A program made the position numbers and the translations under genes. Shown in pieces: positions 1 through 12,910 of a stretch of 64,000 nucleotides of DNA. The notes beneath the pieces are model-generated. The model searched no databases, was not told the DNA's origin, and saw only the letters and a program-made list of their open reading frames with translations. Source of the stretch: Castor canadensis (taxonomy: Eukaryota > Chordata > Mammalia > Rodentia > Castoridae); assembly GCF_047511655.1 (NCBI RefSeq), contig NC_133398.1:50349638-50413637 (forward strand), in the 5' to 3' direction. Within the stretch, counting starts at the first letter, position 1. Each line of letters starts with the position of its first letter.

Positions 1-3000
1 ACTAGAAATCAACAACAAAAACAGCAGTAAAAAACATGCAAAGAATTGGAAGCTGAACAACACATTGCTAAATGAAGAAAGGGTCATTGATGAAAAAAAG
101 AAGAAAGTAAAAGGTTCCTGGAAGTTAATGAAAATGAAAACACAACTTACCAGAACCTATGGGACACAGCAAAAGCAGTCCTGAGAGGAAAGTTTATAGC
201 CATAAGTGCATATATTCAAAGGACAGAAAGATCTCAAATCAATTACCTAATTTTACAACTCAAACTCCTAGAAAAACAAGAACAAGCAAATCCCAAAACA
301 AGCAGAAGGAGAGAAATAATTAAGATAAAGGATGAAATCAATGAAATAGAAACCAAAACAACCATACAAAGAATCAATGAAACAAAAAGCTGATTCTTTG
401 AAAAAATAAATAAGATTGACAGACCCCTGGCAAACCTGACTAAAATGAGGAGAGAAAAAACTCAAATCAGTAAAATCAGAAATGCAAAAGGGGAGATAAT
501 AACAAACACCATGGAAATCCAGGAAATCATCAGAGACTACTTTGAGAGCCTATACCCTAATAAATTTGAAAATCTTGAGGAAATGGACAGATTTCTAGAA
601 ACTTACAACCACCCAAAACTGAGCCAAGAGGATATCAATCACCTGAATAGATCTATAACATAAAAAGAAATTGAAGCAGCAATCAAGAGTCTCCCAAAAA
701 AGAAAAGTCCAGGACCTGATGGATTCACTGCTGAATTCTATCAGACATTTAAAGAAGAACTAATACCAACTCTCCTTAAATGTTTCATGAAATAGAAAGG
801 GAAGGAACACTGTCTAGCTCATTCTATGAAGCCAATATATCTCTCATCCCAAAGCCAGACAAAGATACATCCAAAAATAGGAATTATAGGCCAATTTCCT
901 TAATGAATATCAATGCAAAAATCCTTAATAAAATAATGGCAAACTGAATCCAACAACACATCAGAAAGATTGTACACTATGATCAAGTTGGCTTCATCTC
1001 AGGGATGCAGGGATGGTTCAACATATGCAAATCTATAAATGTAAAACAGCACATTAATAGAAGCAAACACAAAAACCACTTGATCATTTCAATAGATGCA
1101 GAAAAAGCCTTCTACAAGATCCAACACCACTTCATGATAAGAGCTCTAAGAAAACTAGGAATAGAAGGAATGTACCTCAACATTGTAAAGGTTATTTATG
1201 ACAAACCTACAGCCAACATCATACTTAACAGTGAAAAACTGAAACCATTCCCCCTAAAATCAGGAACGAGACCAGGGTGCCCACTATGCCCAATCCTATT
1301 CAACATAGTACTGGAATTTCTAGCCAGAGCAATTAGGTAAGAAGAAGAAATAAAAGGAATACAAATAGGTAAAGAAACTGTCAAAATATCCTTATTTGCA
1401 GATGATATGATCCTATACCTTAAAGACCCAAAAACTTAACCCCAAAACTCGTAGACACCATAAACAGTTACAGTAATGTGTCAGGATACAAAATCAACCT
1501 AGAAAAATCATTAGCTTTTCTATACACCAACAATGAACAAACTGAGAAGGAATATAAGATAACAATTCCATTCACAATAGCCTCAAAAAATCAAATTCCT
1601 AGGAGTAAATTTAACAAAAGATGTGAATGAACTCTATAAGGAGAACTACAAACTCCTGAAGAAAGAGATTGAGGAAGATTACAGAAGATAGAAAGATCTC
1701 CCATGCTCATTGATCAGTTGAATGAACATAGTAAAAATGGCTATACTAACAAAAGCAATCTACGTTTAATGCAATTCCCATAAAAATCCCAATGATTTTC
1801 ATCACAGAGACTGAAAAATCTACTCAAAAGTTCATTTAGAAACACAAGAGACCCCTAATAGCCAAGGCAATACGAAGCATAAAAAACAATGCTGGAGGTA
1901 TCACAATACCCTTCTTTAAACTATATTACAAAGCAATAAAAACAGCATGGTACTGGCATAAAAACAAACATGAAGACCAGTGGAACAGAATAGAAGATCC
2001 AGAGATGAATCCACACAACTATACCCACCTCATTTTTGACAAAGATGCCAAAAACATACGATGGAGAAAAGACAGCCTCTTCAACAAATGTTGCTTGGAA
2101 AAGTGGTTATCCATCTGCAAGAAACTGAAACTAGATCCATGTCTATCACCCTGTACTAGTATCAACTCAAAATGGATCAAGGACTTAACTATCAGACCTG
2201 AAACTCTGAAGTTACTAAAGGAAGGAGCAGGAAACACTCTGGAACTAATAGGTATAGGCAAGGACTTCCTCAATAGAAACCCAGCAGCCCAGAAACTAAG
2301 AGAAAGGATGGACAAATGGAACTTCATAAAATTAAAAAGCTTCTGCACAACAAAAGAAGTGGCCTCTAAACTGAAGAGACCACTCACAGAGTGGGAGAAA
2401 ATATTTGCCAGCTGCACATCAGACAAAGGACTGATAACCAGAATATACAGGGAACTTAAGAAACTAAACTCTCCTAAAATCAATGAACCAACTAAAAAAT
2501 GGGCAACTGAACTTAATAGAACTTTCTCAAAAGAGGAAATTCAAATGGCAAAAAAAAAAAAAACACTTGAAAAAATACTCACCATCTCTAGCAATAAAGG
2601 AAATGCAAATTAAAACCACACTAAGATTCCACCTCACCCCTGTTAGAATAACCATCATCAAAAACACCACCAACAACATGTGTTGGTGAGTATGTGAGGA
2701 AAAAGGAACCCTCATACACTGCTGGTGGGAATGCAAGCTGGTACAACCACTCTGGAAAAAAATTTGGAGACTTCTTAAAGGCCTAAACATAGACCTGTCA
2801 TATGATCCAGCTATCCCACTCCTGGGGATATACCCAAAGAAATACAACACAGATTACTCCAGAGGCACCTGCACACCCATGTTTATTGTGGTGCTATTCA
2901 TAATAGCCAAGTTATGGAAACAGCCAAGATGCCCCTCTACTGATGAATGGACAAAGAAAATATGGACTTGTACACAATGGAATTTTACTCAGCCATGAAG

Positions 3001-3561
3001 AAGAATGAAATCTTATCATTTGCAGGTAAATGGATGGAACTGGAGAACATCATCATGAGTGAGGTCAGCCAAGCTCAGAAGACCAAAACTCATATGTTCT
3101 CCCTCATATTCAGACTTTAAATCTAGGGCAAATGCAACAATGTGGTTGGACTTGGATCACATGATAAGGGGAAAGCACATTTCGGTGATATAGAAATAGG
3201 TAGAAAACTGAAAACATGAATGTGTTTGATGTCCCCACTCCAGAGGAACTAATACAGAAACCTTAAAGCAACAGAGGTTATCATGAGAAGGGGTTCGGTA
3301 ACCAGGGTAATGAATCAACATGGGTCATAACACGTGTACATGAAAGCAATGCTAGGAATATTTCTGTATAGCTATCCTCAACTCAATTAGCAAAAACGCT
3401 TTGTCTTCCTTATTAGGCTTGTCTCTTTTCTTCAACAAAACTAGTGATAAAGGCAGAGGATGACCTGCCTGGAAGTGAGGGGGAAAGGGGGAAAAGGGTG
3501 GGGGACGATACAGGGGGTAGAAATTACCCAAATAATGTATGCACATGTGAATAAAAAAAAC
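1..3561 (+). mobile_element. LINE-1 element, 3' 3.6 kb (ORF2 part to poly-A)
   Basis: The sequence aligns base for base with the last 3.57 kb of the full-length L1 at 56.1-63.1 kb, starting at the point equivalent to about 59.51 kb. It holds the end of the ORF2 endonuclease domain, the reverse transcriptase domain and the C-terminal region. The longest readable pieces are 445-663, 1005-1340 (RT core with the SGTRPGCP motif) and 2005-2613. The 3' UTR from about 3100 has a G-rich tract (3470-3520) and ends in an AATAAA signal and A-run near 3552-3560. Many stops and shifts separate the ORF pieces, so it cannot encode ORF2p. Its 5' part lies outside the window. It abuts an oppositely oriented older L1 at about 3.6 kb, into which it may have inserted. 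Confidence 0.95.
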
Positions 3562-3582
3562 TAAAATATGTTAGAAAGTAAG

Positions 3583-3607
3583 TAAATAAATAAATAAATA
3601 AATAAAA
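3583..3607. repeat. (TAAA)n tract at the L1/L1 junction
   Basis: Six or so tandem copies of TAAA separate the A-rich end of the plus-strand L1 from the minus-strand L1. It looks like a diversified L1 poly-A tail. Confidence 0.85.
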
Positions 3608-6600
3608 GGTGTTGGTTTCCTTCACTACATTTATTTCAATATACACTATTGTTTTTGAGGCTATTGTAAATGGGATTGTTTCCCTGATTTCTTTCTCAAT
3701 CTGTTCACTGTTGGTATGCAGAAAGCCTACTGATTTTTGGATATTGAATTTGTATCCTGCTACTTTGCCAAAAGAGTTTTTGATTTCTAATAGTTTTTTG
3801 GTGGAGTTGGAGTTCTTAGGGTCTTTTAGGAATAGGATCATGTCATCTGTAAAGAGGGATTGTTTGACTTCTTCCTTCCCTATTTGAATTCCTTTTATTT
3901 CTTGCTCTAGTCTTAATGCTTTGGCTAGGCATTCCAAAACTATATTGAGTAAGAGTGAGCAAAATAGACATCCTTGTCTCATTACTGACTTTAGCAGGAA
4001 TGACTTCAGTTGTTCTTTATTTAGTATAAATAAATTAGCTTTGTTATGTTGAAGAACATTCCTTCTATTCCTAGTTTCTTCAGAGTGTTTTTTTAATTAT
4101 TAAAGGGTGTTGAATTTTGTCAGAAACTTATTCTGCATGTTTTCCGATCATCATGTGATTTTTGTCTTTACTTCTGTGCACGTGTAGCATTACCATTATA
4201 CATTTGTGAGTGTTGAACCATCCTTGCATCCCTGGAATGAAATCAACTTGGTCATGGTATATGATCTTTTTGATGTGTTGTTGAATTTTGCTTTGCCAAA
4301 ATTTTATTAACTTTTGTGTCATACTCATTAAAGATATTGAACTGTAATTCTCTTATCTTTGTTGGGTTTTAGAATAAGTGTAATGCTGGCTTCATAGGAT
4401 GAGTTTGGTAGTGTTCCTTCACTATTTCCTGGAAAAATCTGAGGAATATTGGTATAAGTTCTTCTTTAAAGGTGTGGTAAAATTCAGCCATGAATTCCAT
4501 CAGGTCCCAGGCTTTTCTTTGTGTGGAGACTCTTTATTACCACTTCAATTTCATTGTTTATTTTAGATCTGTTTAGGTGGTTGATGTCCCTTAGTTCAAT
4601 TGTGGCAGGTTAAATGCATCTAGAAAGTTATTCATTTTGCAGTTTACTTAAATTTAAGTTTTCAAAGTATTCTCTAATCATCCTCTAGATTTCATTAGTA
4701 TTTGTGGCTATGTCCCATTTTTCATGTCTGATTTTATTAAATCAAGTCTCTTCCCTATTCCATCTAGCCAGGTTGGCTAAGGGGTTATTTATCTTGTTAA
4801 TCTCTTTTGAAGAGATAAATTTTTTATTTCATTGATTTTTTTAAATAGTTTTTTGGTTTTTTGGTCTTGATATCATTAATCTCAGTCCTGATCTTCCTTA
4901 TTTCTCTCTGTTGGTTAGTTTTAGGTTTGGTTTGTTCTTGTTTTTCTAGAAGCTTAAGGTGCAACATTAGGTTGTTTATTTGAGATGTCTCTGTTCTTTA
5001 ATGTAGGAACTCACACCTATAAACTTTCCCCTTAGCATAGCCTTTGCTGTGTCCCAAAGGTCCTGGTAAGGATGTGTTTTCATTTTTATTATTTTCTAGA
5101 AACTTTTTGATTTCTTCCTTTATTTTTTCAATGATGACCTACTGGTCATTCAGAAGTGTCTTGCTCAGTCTCCATGTGTTGGAATATTTTTTGTAGTTTC
5201 TTTTCTTGTTGAGTTCTAATTACATTGCATTGTGATCTGATATGATATAGGAGTTACTTCAACTTTCTTAACTTTGTTAAGACTTGCTTTGTGTCCTAAA
5301 ATATGATCTATTTTGGAGGAAGTTCCATGAGCTGCTGAGAAGAATGTGTTTTGCATGATGGTTGGATGAAATACTCTGTATTTATCTATTATGTCCATTT
5401 GGCCTAAAGTGTTTATTAATTCTGATGTTTCTTCAATTTTTTTTGTCTGTATGACCTATCTCTTGGTGACAGTGGGGTATTAAGTTCTCCAACTATCACT
5501 TTGTTGGTGTCTATGCTTTAAGTCATTAGAGTTTTTTAGTGTAGTTGCTTGCACCAATGTTTTGTGCGTATATGTTAAGAATTGTTATTTCTTTTTGATG
5601 AATTTTTCCTTTTATTAATATAAAGTGAGCTTAATAGTGGTTTTAATCTAAAGTCTGATTTTAATCTAAAGTCTGATTTATCAGATATAACTATAGCTAC
5701 TCCTGCCTGTTTGGGGGGGGTTCATTGGCTTAGAAATCTTTTCCTACCCTGTGTTCTAAGCCAGTTTGTTTTTCTCAGTGACATGTGTTTTGTACAAGCA
5801 ACAAATGTTTGGGTCTTATTTTTCAACACAATTTGGTATTCCATGTCTTTTGAATGAGATATTGAGGCCATTAACATTCAGTGTTAGTATTGATAGGTAT
5901 GTGATGTTTCCAGTCATTTGTTCCCCTGAAGTTTACTTTTCCCCATTCCTTGTTTTGCTAGTCTGCTTGGTCAAAGGGGTTTGTTTATTTGTTTATTTAT
6001 TTGAATTTTCCTGATTGATTCTAATTTCTTTTTCTTTGTTTAGGAGAAATTTAAGTATTTTTTGCAGTGCTGGTTTGCTAGTAACGAATTCCTCTAGTTT
6101 TTGTTTGTTGTGGAAGTTTTCATTTCTCCTTCAGTTAGGAAGGATAGTTTTGCTGAATACACTCATGTAGGTTGATAGTTGTTTTCTTTCAGGGCCTGAA
6201 ATATATCTTTCTGTGCTCTTCCTGCATTTAGAATTTCTGTTGAGAAATTTGATGTTATTCTAATGGATTAGCCTTTCTATGTGATCTGTTTTTTCTCATT
6301 TGCAATTATCAGTATTCTTTCTTAGTTCTGTATATTGAGTGCTTTGAATGTGATATATCTGAGAGTGTTGCTTTTCTGGTCCTGTTCTGGTTTATTCTAT
6401 AAGCCTCCTACAATTGAGTGTCCCTCCATTTCTCAAGATTGGGGAAGATTTCAGCTATTATGTTATTGTATAAGTTATCTATGCTCTTAGTTTGTATCTC
6501 TTCTCTTTCTTCTATGCCCATGATTGTAGATTTGGTTTTTCTGACAATGTCACAGATATCTTGTATGTTTCATTCACATTTTCTTAGCATTTTTTCATGA

Positions 6601-6775
6601 TGTTTGACTGTCTTATCAAATTCCTCCACTTTGTTTTCCATTCCTGATAACCTATTTTCATCTTGCTCCACTTTGTTAGCCAACCTTTCTCTTTTGGTAT
6701 GGGTCTGTTCATTTCAAATTCATTTCCTTTTATTTTTCAGGATCTCTACCTCTTCATTAATTCTTCTTTCATATC
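3608..6775 (-). mobile_element. Older LINE-1, main segment (RT domain to ORF1)
   Basis: Read on the minus strand this is an L1 body. The RT domain (3608-4100, with a TDDMILF active-site version) is followed toward higher coordinates by the rest of RT, the endonuclease domain, and an ORF2 start near 5919, where the translation begins with the usual MTGN-type start and the sequence for YLSILTLNVNG. ORF1-like sequence for the C-terminal domain lies above about 6050. All frames are heavily interrupted. A younger L1 splits this element at 6776/8436, and the remainder continues at 8437. Its 3' end is not in the window or was lost at the junction at 3.6 kb. Confidence 0.88.
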
Positions 6776-6790
6776 TTGCATGGTATTCTT
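6776..6790. repeat. Target site duplication, left copy (15 bp)
   Basis: The 15 bases TTGCATGGTATTCTT occur here and again at 8422-8436, exactly flanking the inserted L1. This is the product of target-primed reverse transcription. Confidence 0.93.
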
Positions 6791-8421
6791 TTTTTTTCTT
6801 TTATTATTCATATGTGCATACAAGGCTTGGGTCATTTCTCCCCCCTGCCCCTACCCCCTCCCTTACCACCCACTCTGCTCTCTCCCTCTTCCCCCACCCC
6901 CTCAATACCCAGCAGAAACTATTTTTCCCTTATTTCTAATTTTGTTGTAGAGAGAGTATAAGCTATAATATGAAGGAATGAGGGTTTTTGCTGGTTGAGA
7001 TAAGGATAGCTATACAGGGCATTGACTCACATTGATTTCCTGTGCGTGTGTATTACCTTCTAGGTTAATTCTTTTTGATCTAACCTTTTGTCTAGTTCCT
7101 GGTCCCCTTTTCCTATTGGCCTCAGTTGCTTTTAAGGTATCTGCTTTAGATTCTCTGTGTTAAGGGCAACAAATGCTAGCTAGTTTTTTAGGTGTCTTAC
7201 CTATCCTCACCCCTCCCTTGTGTGCTCTCGCTTTTATCATGTGCTCAAAGTCCAATCCCATTGTTGTGTTTGCCCTTGATCTAATGTCCACATATGAGGG
7301 AGAACATACGATTTTTGGTCTTTTGGGCCAGGCTAACCTCACTCAGAATGATGTTCTCCAATTCCATCCATTTACCAGTGAATGATAACATTTCGTTCTT
7401 CTTCATGGCTGCATAAAATTCCATTGTGTATAGATACCATACCACATTTTCTTAATCCATTCATCAGTGGTGGGGCATCTTGGCTATTTCCATAACTTGG
7501 CTATTGTGAATAGTGCCACAATAAACATGGGTGTGCAGGTGCCTCTGGAGTAACCTGTGTCACAGTCTTTTGGGTATATCCCCAAGAGTGGTATTGCTGG
7601 ATCAAATGCTAGATCAATGTCTAGCTTTTTAAGTAGCCTCCAAATTTTTTTCCAGAATGGTTGTATTAGTTTTACATTCCCACCAACAGTGTAAGAAGGT
7701 TCCTTTTTCCCTGCATCCTCACCAACACCTGTTGTTCGTGGTGTTGCTGATGATGGCTATTCTAACAGGGGTGAGGTGGAATCTTAGTGTGTCTTTAATT
7801 TGTATTTCCTTTATTGCTAGAGATGGTGAGCATTTTTTATGTTTTTTGGCCATTTGAATTTCTTCTTTTGAGAAAGTTCTGTTTAGTTCACTTGCCCATT
7901 TCTTTATTGGTTCATTAGCTTTGGGAGAATTTCATTTTTGAAGTTCCCTATATATTCTGGTTATCAGTCCTTTGTCTGATGTATAGTTGGCAAATATTTT
8001 CTCCCACTCTGTGGGTGTTCTCTTTAGTTTAGAGACCATTTCTTTTGATGAACAGAAGCTTTTAAGCTTTATGAGGTCCCATTTATCTATGCTATTTCTT
8101 AGTTGTTGTGCTGCTGGGGTTTCGTTGAGAAAGTTCTTACCTATACCTACTAATTCCAGAGTATTTCCCACTCTTTCCTGTATCAACTTTAGAGTTTGTG
8201 GTTTGATATTTAGATCCTTGATCCATTTTGAGTTAATCTTGGTATAGGGTGATATACATGGATCTACTTTCAGTTTTTTGCAGACTGCTAACCAGTTTTC
8301 CCAGCAGTTTTTGTTGAAAAGGCTGCTATTTCTCCATCGTATATTTTTTAGCTCCTTTGTTAAAGACAAGTTGGTTATAGTTTTGTGGCTTCATATCTGG
8401 GTCCTCTATTCTGTTCCACTG
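6791..8421 (-). mobile_element. Younger 5'-truncated LINE-1 inserted in the older L1
   Basis: On the minus strand this is the last 1.63 kb of an L1: the ORF2 C-terminal region (readable 145-codon piece 7932-8369), the 3' UTR with a C-rich tract on the plus strand (6840-6905), and a poly-T run at its left edge, which is the poly-A tail. It is bounded by perfect 15-bp target duplications. The family matches the L1s at 1-3561 and 56.1-63.1 kb. The 5' truncation falls at the ORF2 segment just before the conserved CAGTGGAACAGAATAGAG stretch. Confidence 0.95.
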
Positions 8422-8436
8422 TTGCATGGTATTCTT
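8422..8436. repeat. Target site duplication, right copy (15 bp)
   Basis: Identical to 6776-6790; it marks where the older L1 resumes. Confidence 0.93.
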
Positions 8437-8960
8437 AATGGTATTTTTTGTTTGAATTCTCTTTGAACACTTTTAGTTGTTTATTTATATTCCTTTGAGT
8501 TCAATCACTAGCTCATGTGTAATCTTTTTGAGCTCATTTATCATTTTTACTATTATTTGTTGGAATTTGATACTTGATATTTTCTCCTCTTTGTTGTTGT
8601 TTAGATCCTTAGTTGTGGAATTAGTTTTTTAGGGAGAGTTGTTGCCTTGTTGGTTCATATTTCTATGTTGAAATTTATGTATGTGGGGTAATTTTTGGGA
8701 GATTCCAGTCCCATGTATCTCTTTAGTTGAGGTTTTAAGAAAGACCATACAGGACTGGGTGGTGGTTGAGTTCTGGTGTGTTTTCTTGTCTCTAGATGGG
8801 GGGTGGGTAGTGGCTTAATAGTATACTCTTCAGCTTATTGCTCTCAAGATGGTGGATTCTACCTCATTTTCTACATTGGGTGAAGAGTCTTAGCTACTAA
8901 GGCTTTGACAGTTATTAAGCTGCAGCCTTGAAATTAGAGTAATCTCTAAGAAGTGCCAAT
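8437..8960 (-). mobile_element. Older LINE-1, 5' segment (ORF1/5' UTR side)
   Basis: This continues the older minus-strand L1 past the inserted element. On the minus strand it has A-rich ORF1-like sequence grading into a 5' leader. No open frame is useful. The 5' limit is uncertain and could extend into the next kilobase. Confidence 0.6.
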
Positions 8961-10465
8961 TATTGCTACTGTTCCAGTATCTTTAGTTGTCTGTTGAAGA
9001 AAAATAAATCTTCCTGATTCTAGAAGACTAAAGGTAGTAAGGGTTATGATGGGAGGGATACAGGGGTTAGCTCTAGTATACAACATGAGGTGAATAGTTT
9101 ATGGTGGCTGAGCTAATAGAAAGGGTTAACCTAGAAGCAGACTGGGATAGGTAGAAAAGTTCAAGTAGGTATTAAGATAGGAGACATAGGATGTGGGGGG
9201 GAAATGGAGAAAATTGAACAAATAGACAAAATATATGAATACCACAGGACTGAAAAATATCTGGGAAGCTATCCACTAAAAGCATTGGTAGTGAAGGAGA
9301 ATTATGGGTAGGTAGACAGAAAGAAGAGAAATTGGGGGATGAGAATGCAAACCTGCTATTTGGGTGTACAGAAAAAGAAGCTACAAATGAGTAAAAAATC
9401 TACACCACAGGTTTAGCAGCAACAAACACAACATTTACATAAAAATTATGAATTTTTTATTGCTTTTCCCAGCAGTTGATCCCTACCACACATGCATACT
9501 CTGTGTCTGAGTCTTTCAGTCCACTAGATGGAAGGCTAAATGGACTCCTGCCTTTGGAATTATGGGGAGAGAGGGGTGATTAGAGATCTAAGTAGGATCT
9601 CTAGAGTTTGTCCTGTCAACTTGGTAGTTTCACCCCATCTATACTTGCAAATTTACCCCTCAACTCCCTAGAACCTATAGAACCTATAGTTATAAAAACA
9701 TGCAGTATTTTGTCAGATTTTCTCACTGGTGAAGGTCTCTGGTAGCACTGCAAGTACAACTTCCTATTGTTGTTGATATCACTGCCACTGCTGGTGCTTT
9801 GCACTCAGCAACTTCTTAGGCAATACTGTTCCATGTTTTTTGGAATCTCTGTGAGCCAATACTAGGCTGCATTAAATTTTCTCTGGTGGATACCTGTTCT
9901 GTGCTGTCCTTCATTGCCACGGAGGATGGGTGCAACAACTCCAGGAATGGTCTATATTCAAAATATGCCACAAAGTGGAGCAGCTACACTTATGGGTCCC
10001 AGCAAATATTCCCTGGTGAATACCTGCCAGTGCTGGCTTTGATGGCCTCAGTGCTGGCCTGCAGGCTCCTGGAGGGAAGGTGTCTTTGTTGTGAGGGAAA
10101 CCACACAATACAGCTCAGCTTCTACTCCCTGGATCCCTGCAGTTTCCTCAGCAGGTCACAACCTGGGCACCTTTCTTGTTTGTACACCACATTTATACAT
10201 GGTTCTTGTGGTGAAGAGTTCCCTTACCAACTTCCTGATGCCCTTTTTTAGTAGAATTGGCTGGTGGGCTGATTATATAGAATGACTGTGAAGACCTGGG
10301 CTAAATTTTGGCAACATCAGTATAAGCTAAAGAAGAGGGTTTGAGGAAAAAGAATATATATTCAGTTGATAAATGGAATAGCATCAAATAAAATAGATTC
10401 TAAACAGCAAGGGAAACAATTACTACAGTGAATAGAATAGGAGAATTAGGAGAATAGTAGAATAG
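8961..10465. other. Stretch without a recognised gene, possibly L1 5' UTR
   Basis: No gene is recognised. The longest open frame (9886-10251, plus, 121 codons) has no familiar domain and no conserved-looking context. The position, immediately 5' of the older minus-strand L1, makes an L1 5' UTR possible, but I cannot show it from sequence features alone. Confidence 0.4.
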
Positions 10466-10650
10466 GAGAAAACCTTTGTTAGCTATTCATCTGACAAGGT
10501 ATTATTCAGAATATATTTAAAAAATTAAAAATTAAAAAGAACCAATGAATGAACAAATGAATTGAAATACAAATGACCAGTAAATACATGAAAAATGTTC
10601 ACCACCCTTGGCCATTAATAAAATGCTAATCAAAACTACACTGTGATTCA
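10466..10650 (+). mobile_element. Old LINE-1 fragment near the ORF2 end
   Basis: Degraded text of the L1 ORF2 C-terminal region (caaatgaccag ... ttggccattaataaaatgc ... aatcaaaactacac) is recognisable. The following 10652-10906, starting GGGCAAGATGGCAG, resembles an L1 5' start and may be a second scrap, with less certainty. Confidence 0.65.
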
Positions 10651-11112
10651 ATCTCAGAGGAGATGGGGCAAGATGGCAGATTGTTGACATCCCTAAACCC
10701 CAGTGGTGGACTAACTACCCTGAAGAAGGAAGACATTTGGGGTCCCCAAAGTACACACACAAGGTCCCATAATCAGCAACAAACAAAGCTCTCTTTGAAT
10801 CCACAAATAGTGAACCAACCAAATACAGGGAAAAACAGCTCGCAGGTCAGCACTCCTGATTCTCCATCCCTGAAGATAGACCTGAATACAGAGATTGCTT
10901 TTTGAACAGTTACCAAAGCTATCCTCAACCTCACTGACAAGTGTTTTTCATATACACCATTGTTAAAAGTCTTTCCTATAAATACTGTATTTCAGAGTTT
11001 GGAATCTGAAGATATCTTCAAGTATTAAAACAAATACACTAAACATTATTATTTAACATTATTTATTTAAGAAAATAAAAAAACCTATTTTTTATTTCAG
11101 AATATAAATTAT

Positions 11113-11400
11113 CCACCTGGCCATGTCACCTTGTGCTGCTTTAATACTCCAGGATGGTTGCTCCGGATGTCAGAGGAGCCGGGCTCCACTAATGCCTTGG
11201 ATGGTGTCTTTCTGGACATGAGCGCAGAGCCTGCACTTTGGGGACATCTGCGGCCCTGGGCTGAGATTGCGGTGAACCCTCGGAGGCTGAGTTTTAGAAA
11301 AAATCCATGGTCAGGGAGAGGAGGCCGAGGTCACCTGTGTGGTTTTCACCAGTGGCCGAGTTGGGAGGACCTGGGCAGAGAGGATACATAGTTTATGTGG
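11113..11400. other. CpG-rich block, copy A (decayed)
   Basis: This is clearly homologous to 20363-20640 (shared GGCCATGTC, GTGCTGCTTT and GCACTTTGGGGAC), but most CpGs have become TpG or CpA. An 86-codon frame (11131-11391) is not kept in the copy at 20.4 kb, so I do not call it a gene. Confidence 0.7.
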
Positions 11401-12049
11401 TAATTAAGCTGGTTTTTACTTCCTTTTGACTCTTGAGTACTAAGTAACTATTTCTCACTGATGCAGTTTCCTACTTTCATTTTGTATGGGAAGTGTGTCA
11501 GCCTTTATTTCTTTGTAATTTGGTGATTTTTAGATCTATACAAAATTGTAATATTCACAAAACCAGGTGTAAAATTACTAGGAGGTAGGTAAAAGAATTC
11601 TTGTCGGCTGTTCCAATGAAATTTGTTTTAAATATGTTACAGTAAAGAAATGTGAGGACACAAATTGAATAATTTGTTAAAACCAATAATTTCCAGGAAT
11701 CATATTATCATTGAAAATGAGATATGTTGGTGATGGACTGGGCTCATTGTTTAATTCTGCCCAACAAATTAACAACTGTGTGGGTTTTCAGTGTTTAAAT
11801 GGGATCTAAGTAAAATCATGATGAACTATTTTTGTAATAGTTACTGTATTGTATAACCATATGCCATGATTTAATACAGACATATCTGATATATTAAAAT
11901 GATTTTTGAAGTGCATCGGTTGCATAAAAGCTACCATGAAAAATATTTACACAAACAGGAAAGGTGTGAAAGAAATAACCAACATGCTTTTCCACTTCTC
12001 TTCTTTTCCCTCTCCACTTCTGAGATGCTAACTTCATTTTTTTCCAGTC

Positions 12050-12200
12050 TGGGGTTGGCTCAGCCTTGACCTTGCTTGTCAGGCCTCTGTCACTGGAGCC
12101 ATGGCCCCAGTCCTGGCTCTTCTTCTCTGGCCAGGTGAGGCAGTTCAGGTGAACTCCTTGGGTCAGCTTTCTTCCTCTCACAGATGAGATGTGGTGCTTG
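12050..12200 (-). mobile_element. SINE remnant, tRNA-derived ID-like family
   Basis: The phrase resembling 'GGCCTCTGTCACTGGAGCCATGGCCCCAG' in broken form is the antisense of the rodent tRNA-derived SINE. The same copy sits at 54670-54760, so it predates the duplication. Confidence 0.6.
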
Positions 12201-12910
12201 AGATCAAATATGGTGCTAAATGTAGTGAATTTATGCTTTTTTTTTTGAATTTTGGGGTTTTAAAAATTTATACTCTCCTTAATATTTTTAATATTAATCA
12301 CCATGAAGTATCATGGTGATTGGCAATTACTTTCTTTTCTCTTAATGCTAGAAGTAAACTAGTTAAGTAAAATTGTAAAGGAAAATGTCCTAAAACAGTT
12401 TTTAGGACATTTCATTTTAAGGGATCATTTTTTCTCTTTCTATCATTGACATTCAAACTTCAATTGCAGTTCAGAATACTGAAACACAAGGAAAACAAAT
12501 GAGAGTCTGAGAATGATGAAAGTGAAAGCAGGAAAGTGACTGGCTCCTGGGAGGAAAAAGATCAAGGGAGTTCTCTCTTATTCACCTTCCATAACTTCCA
12601 GTCATCTGCTCTTGAATTCTACACATACAGCTCTCACTACACACCACCTGTTCCATCCATTTTCCCTCTGTATTGATGGTTTCAGTCCTCAGAGCAGCTT
12701 GCTGATAGTCAACATAGCATCAAGAAGATTTTCTCTCTGAATATTCTTCAAATGAACACGGTGCAACCACATTAGAAGCCTTAAGCATTGTAGCACCTGT
12801 AAATTTCAAACTCAATATCCAAATGGCATTGGATATTTGCACATAATGCATATCAATGAATATATAGGACAGATATCTCTCCTTTTGGTTTTATGTCCTA
12901 ACATGCTTCA

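Larger units (their letters stand above)
10907..12910. repeat. Partial third copy of the interferon-region duplication (copy A)
   Basis: From the CAGTTACCAAAGCT start, this stretch matches 53068-55518 (copy C) in order, and its middle part also matches 20363-21240 (copy B). It keeps the AT-rich lead (10907-11110), a decayed CpG-rich block (11113-11400) and the tail with a SINE, ending at the shared TTATGTCCTAACATGC. The interferon relic present in copies B and C is absent, so copy A passes directly from the AT-rich lead to the CpG-rich block. Confidence 0.85.

Noticed and set aside
9886-10251. 121-residue open frame
   Set aside because: There is no recognisable domain and no conserved context; kept only as an unassigned stretch.
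11131-11391. 86-residue open frame in copy A
   Set aside because: The homologous stretch at 20.4 kb does not keep this frame.
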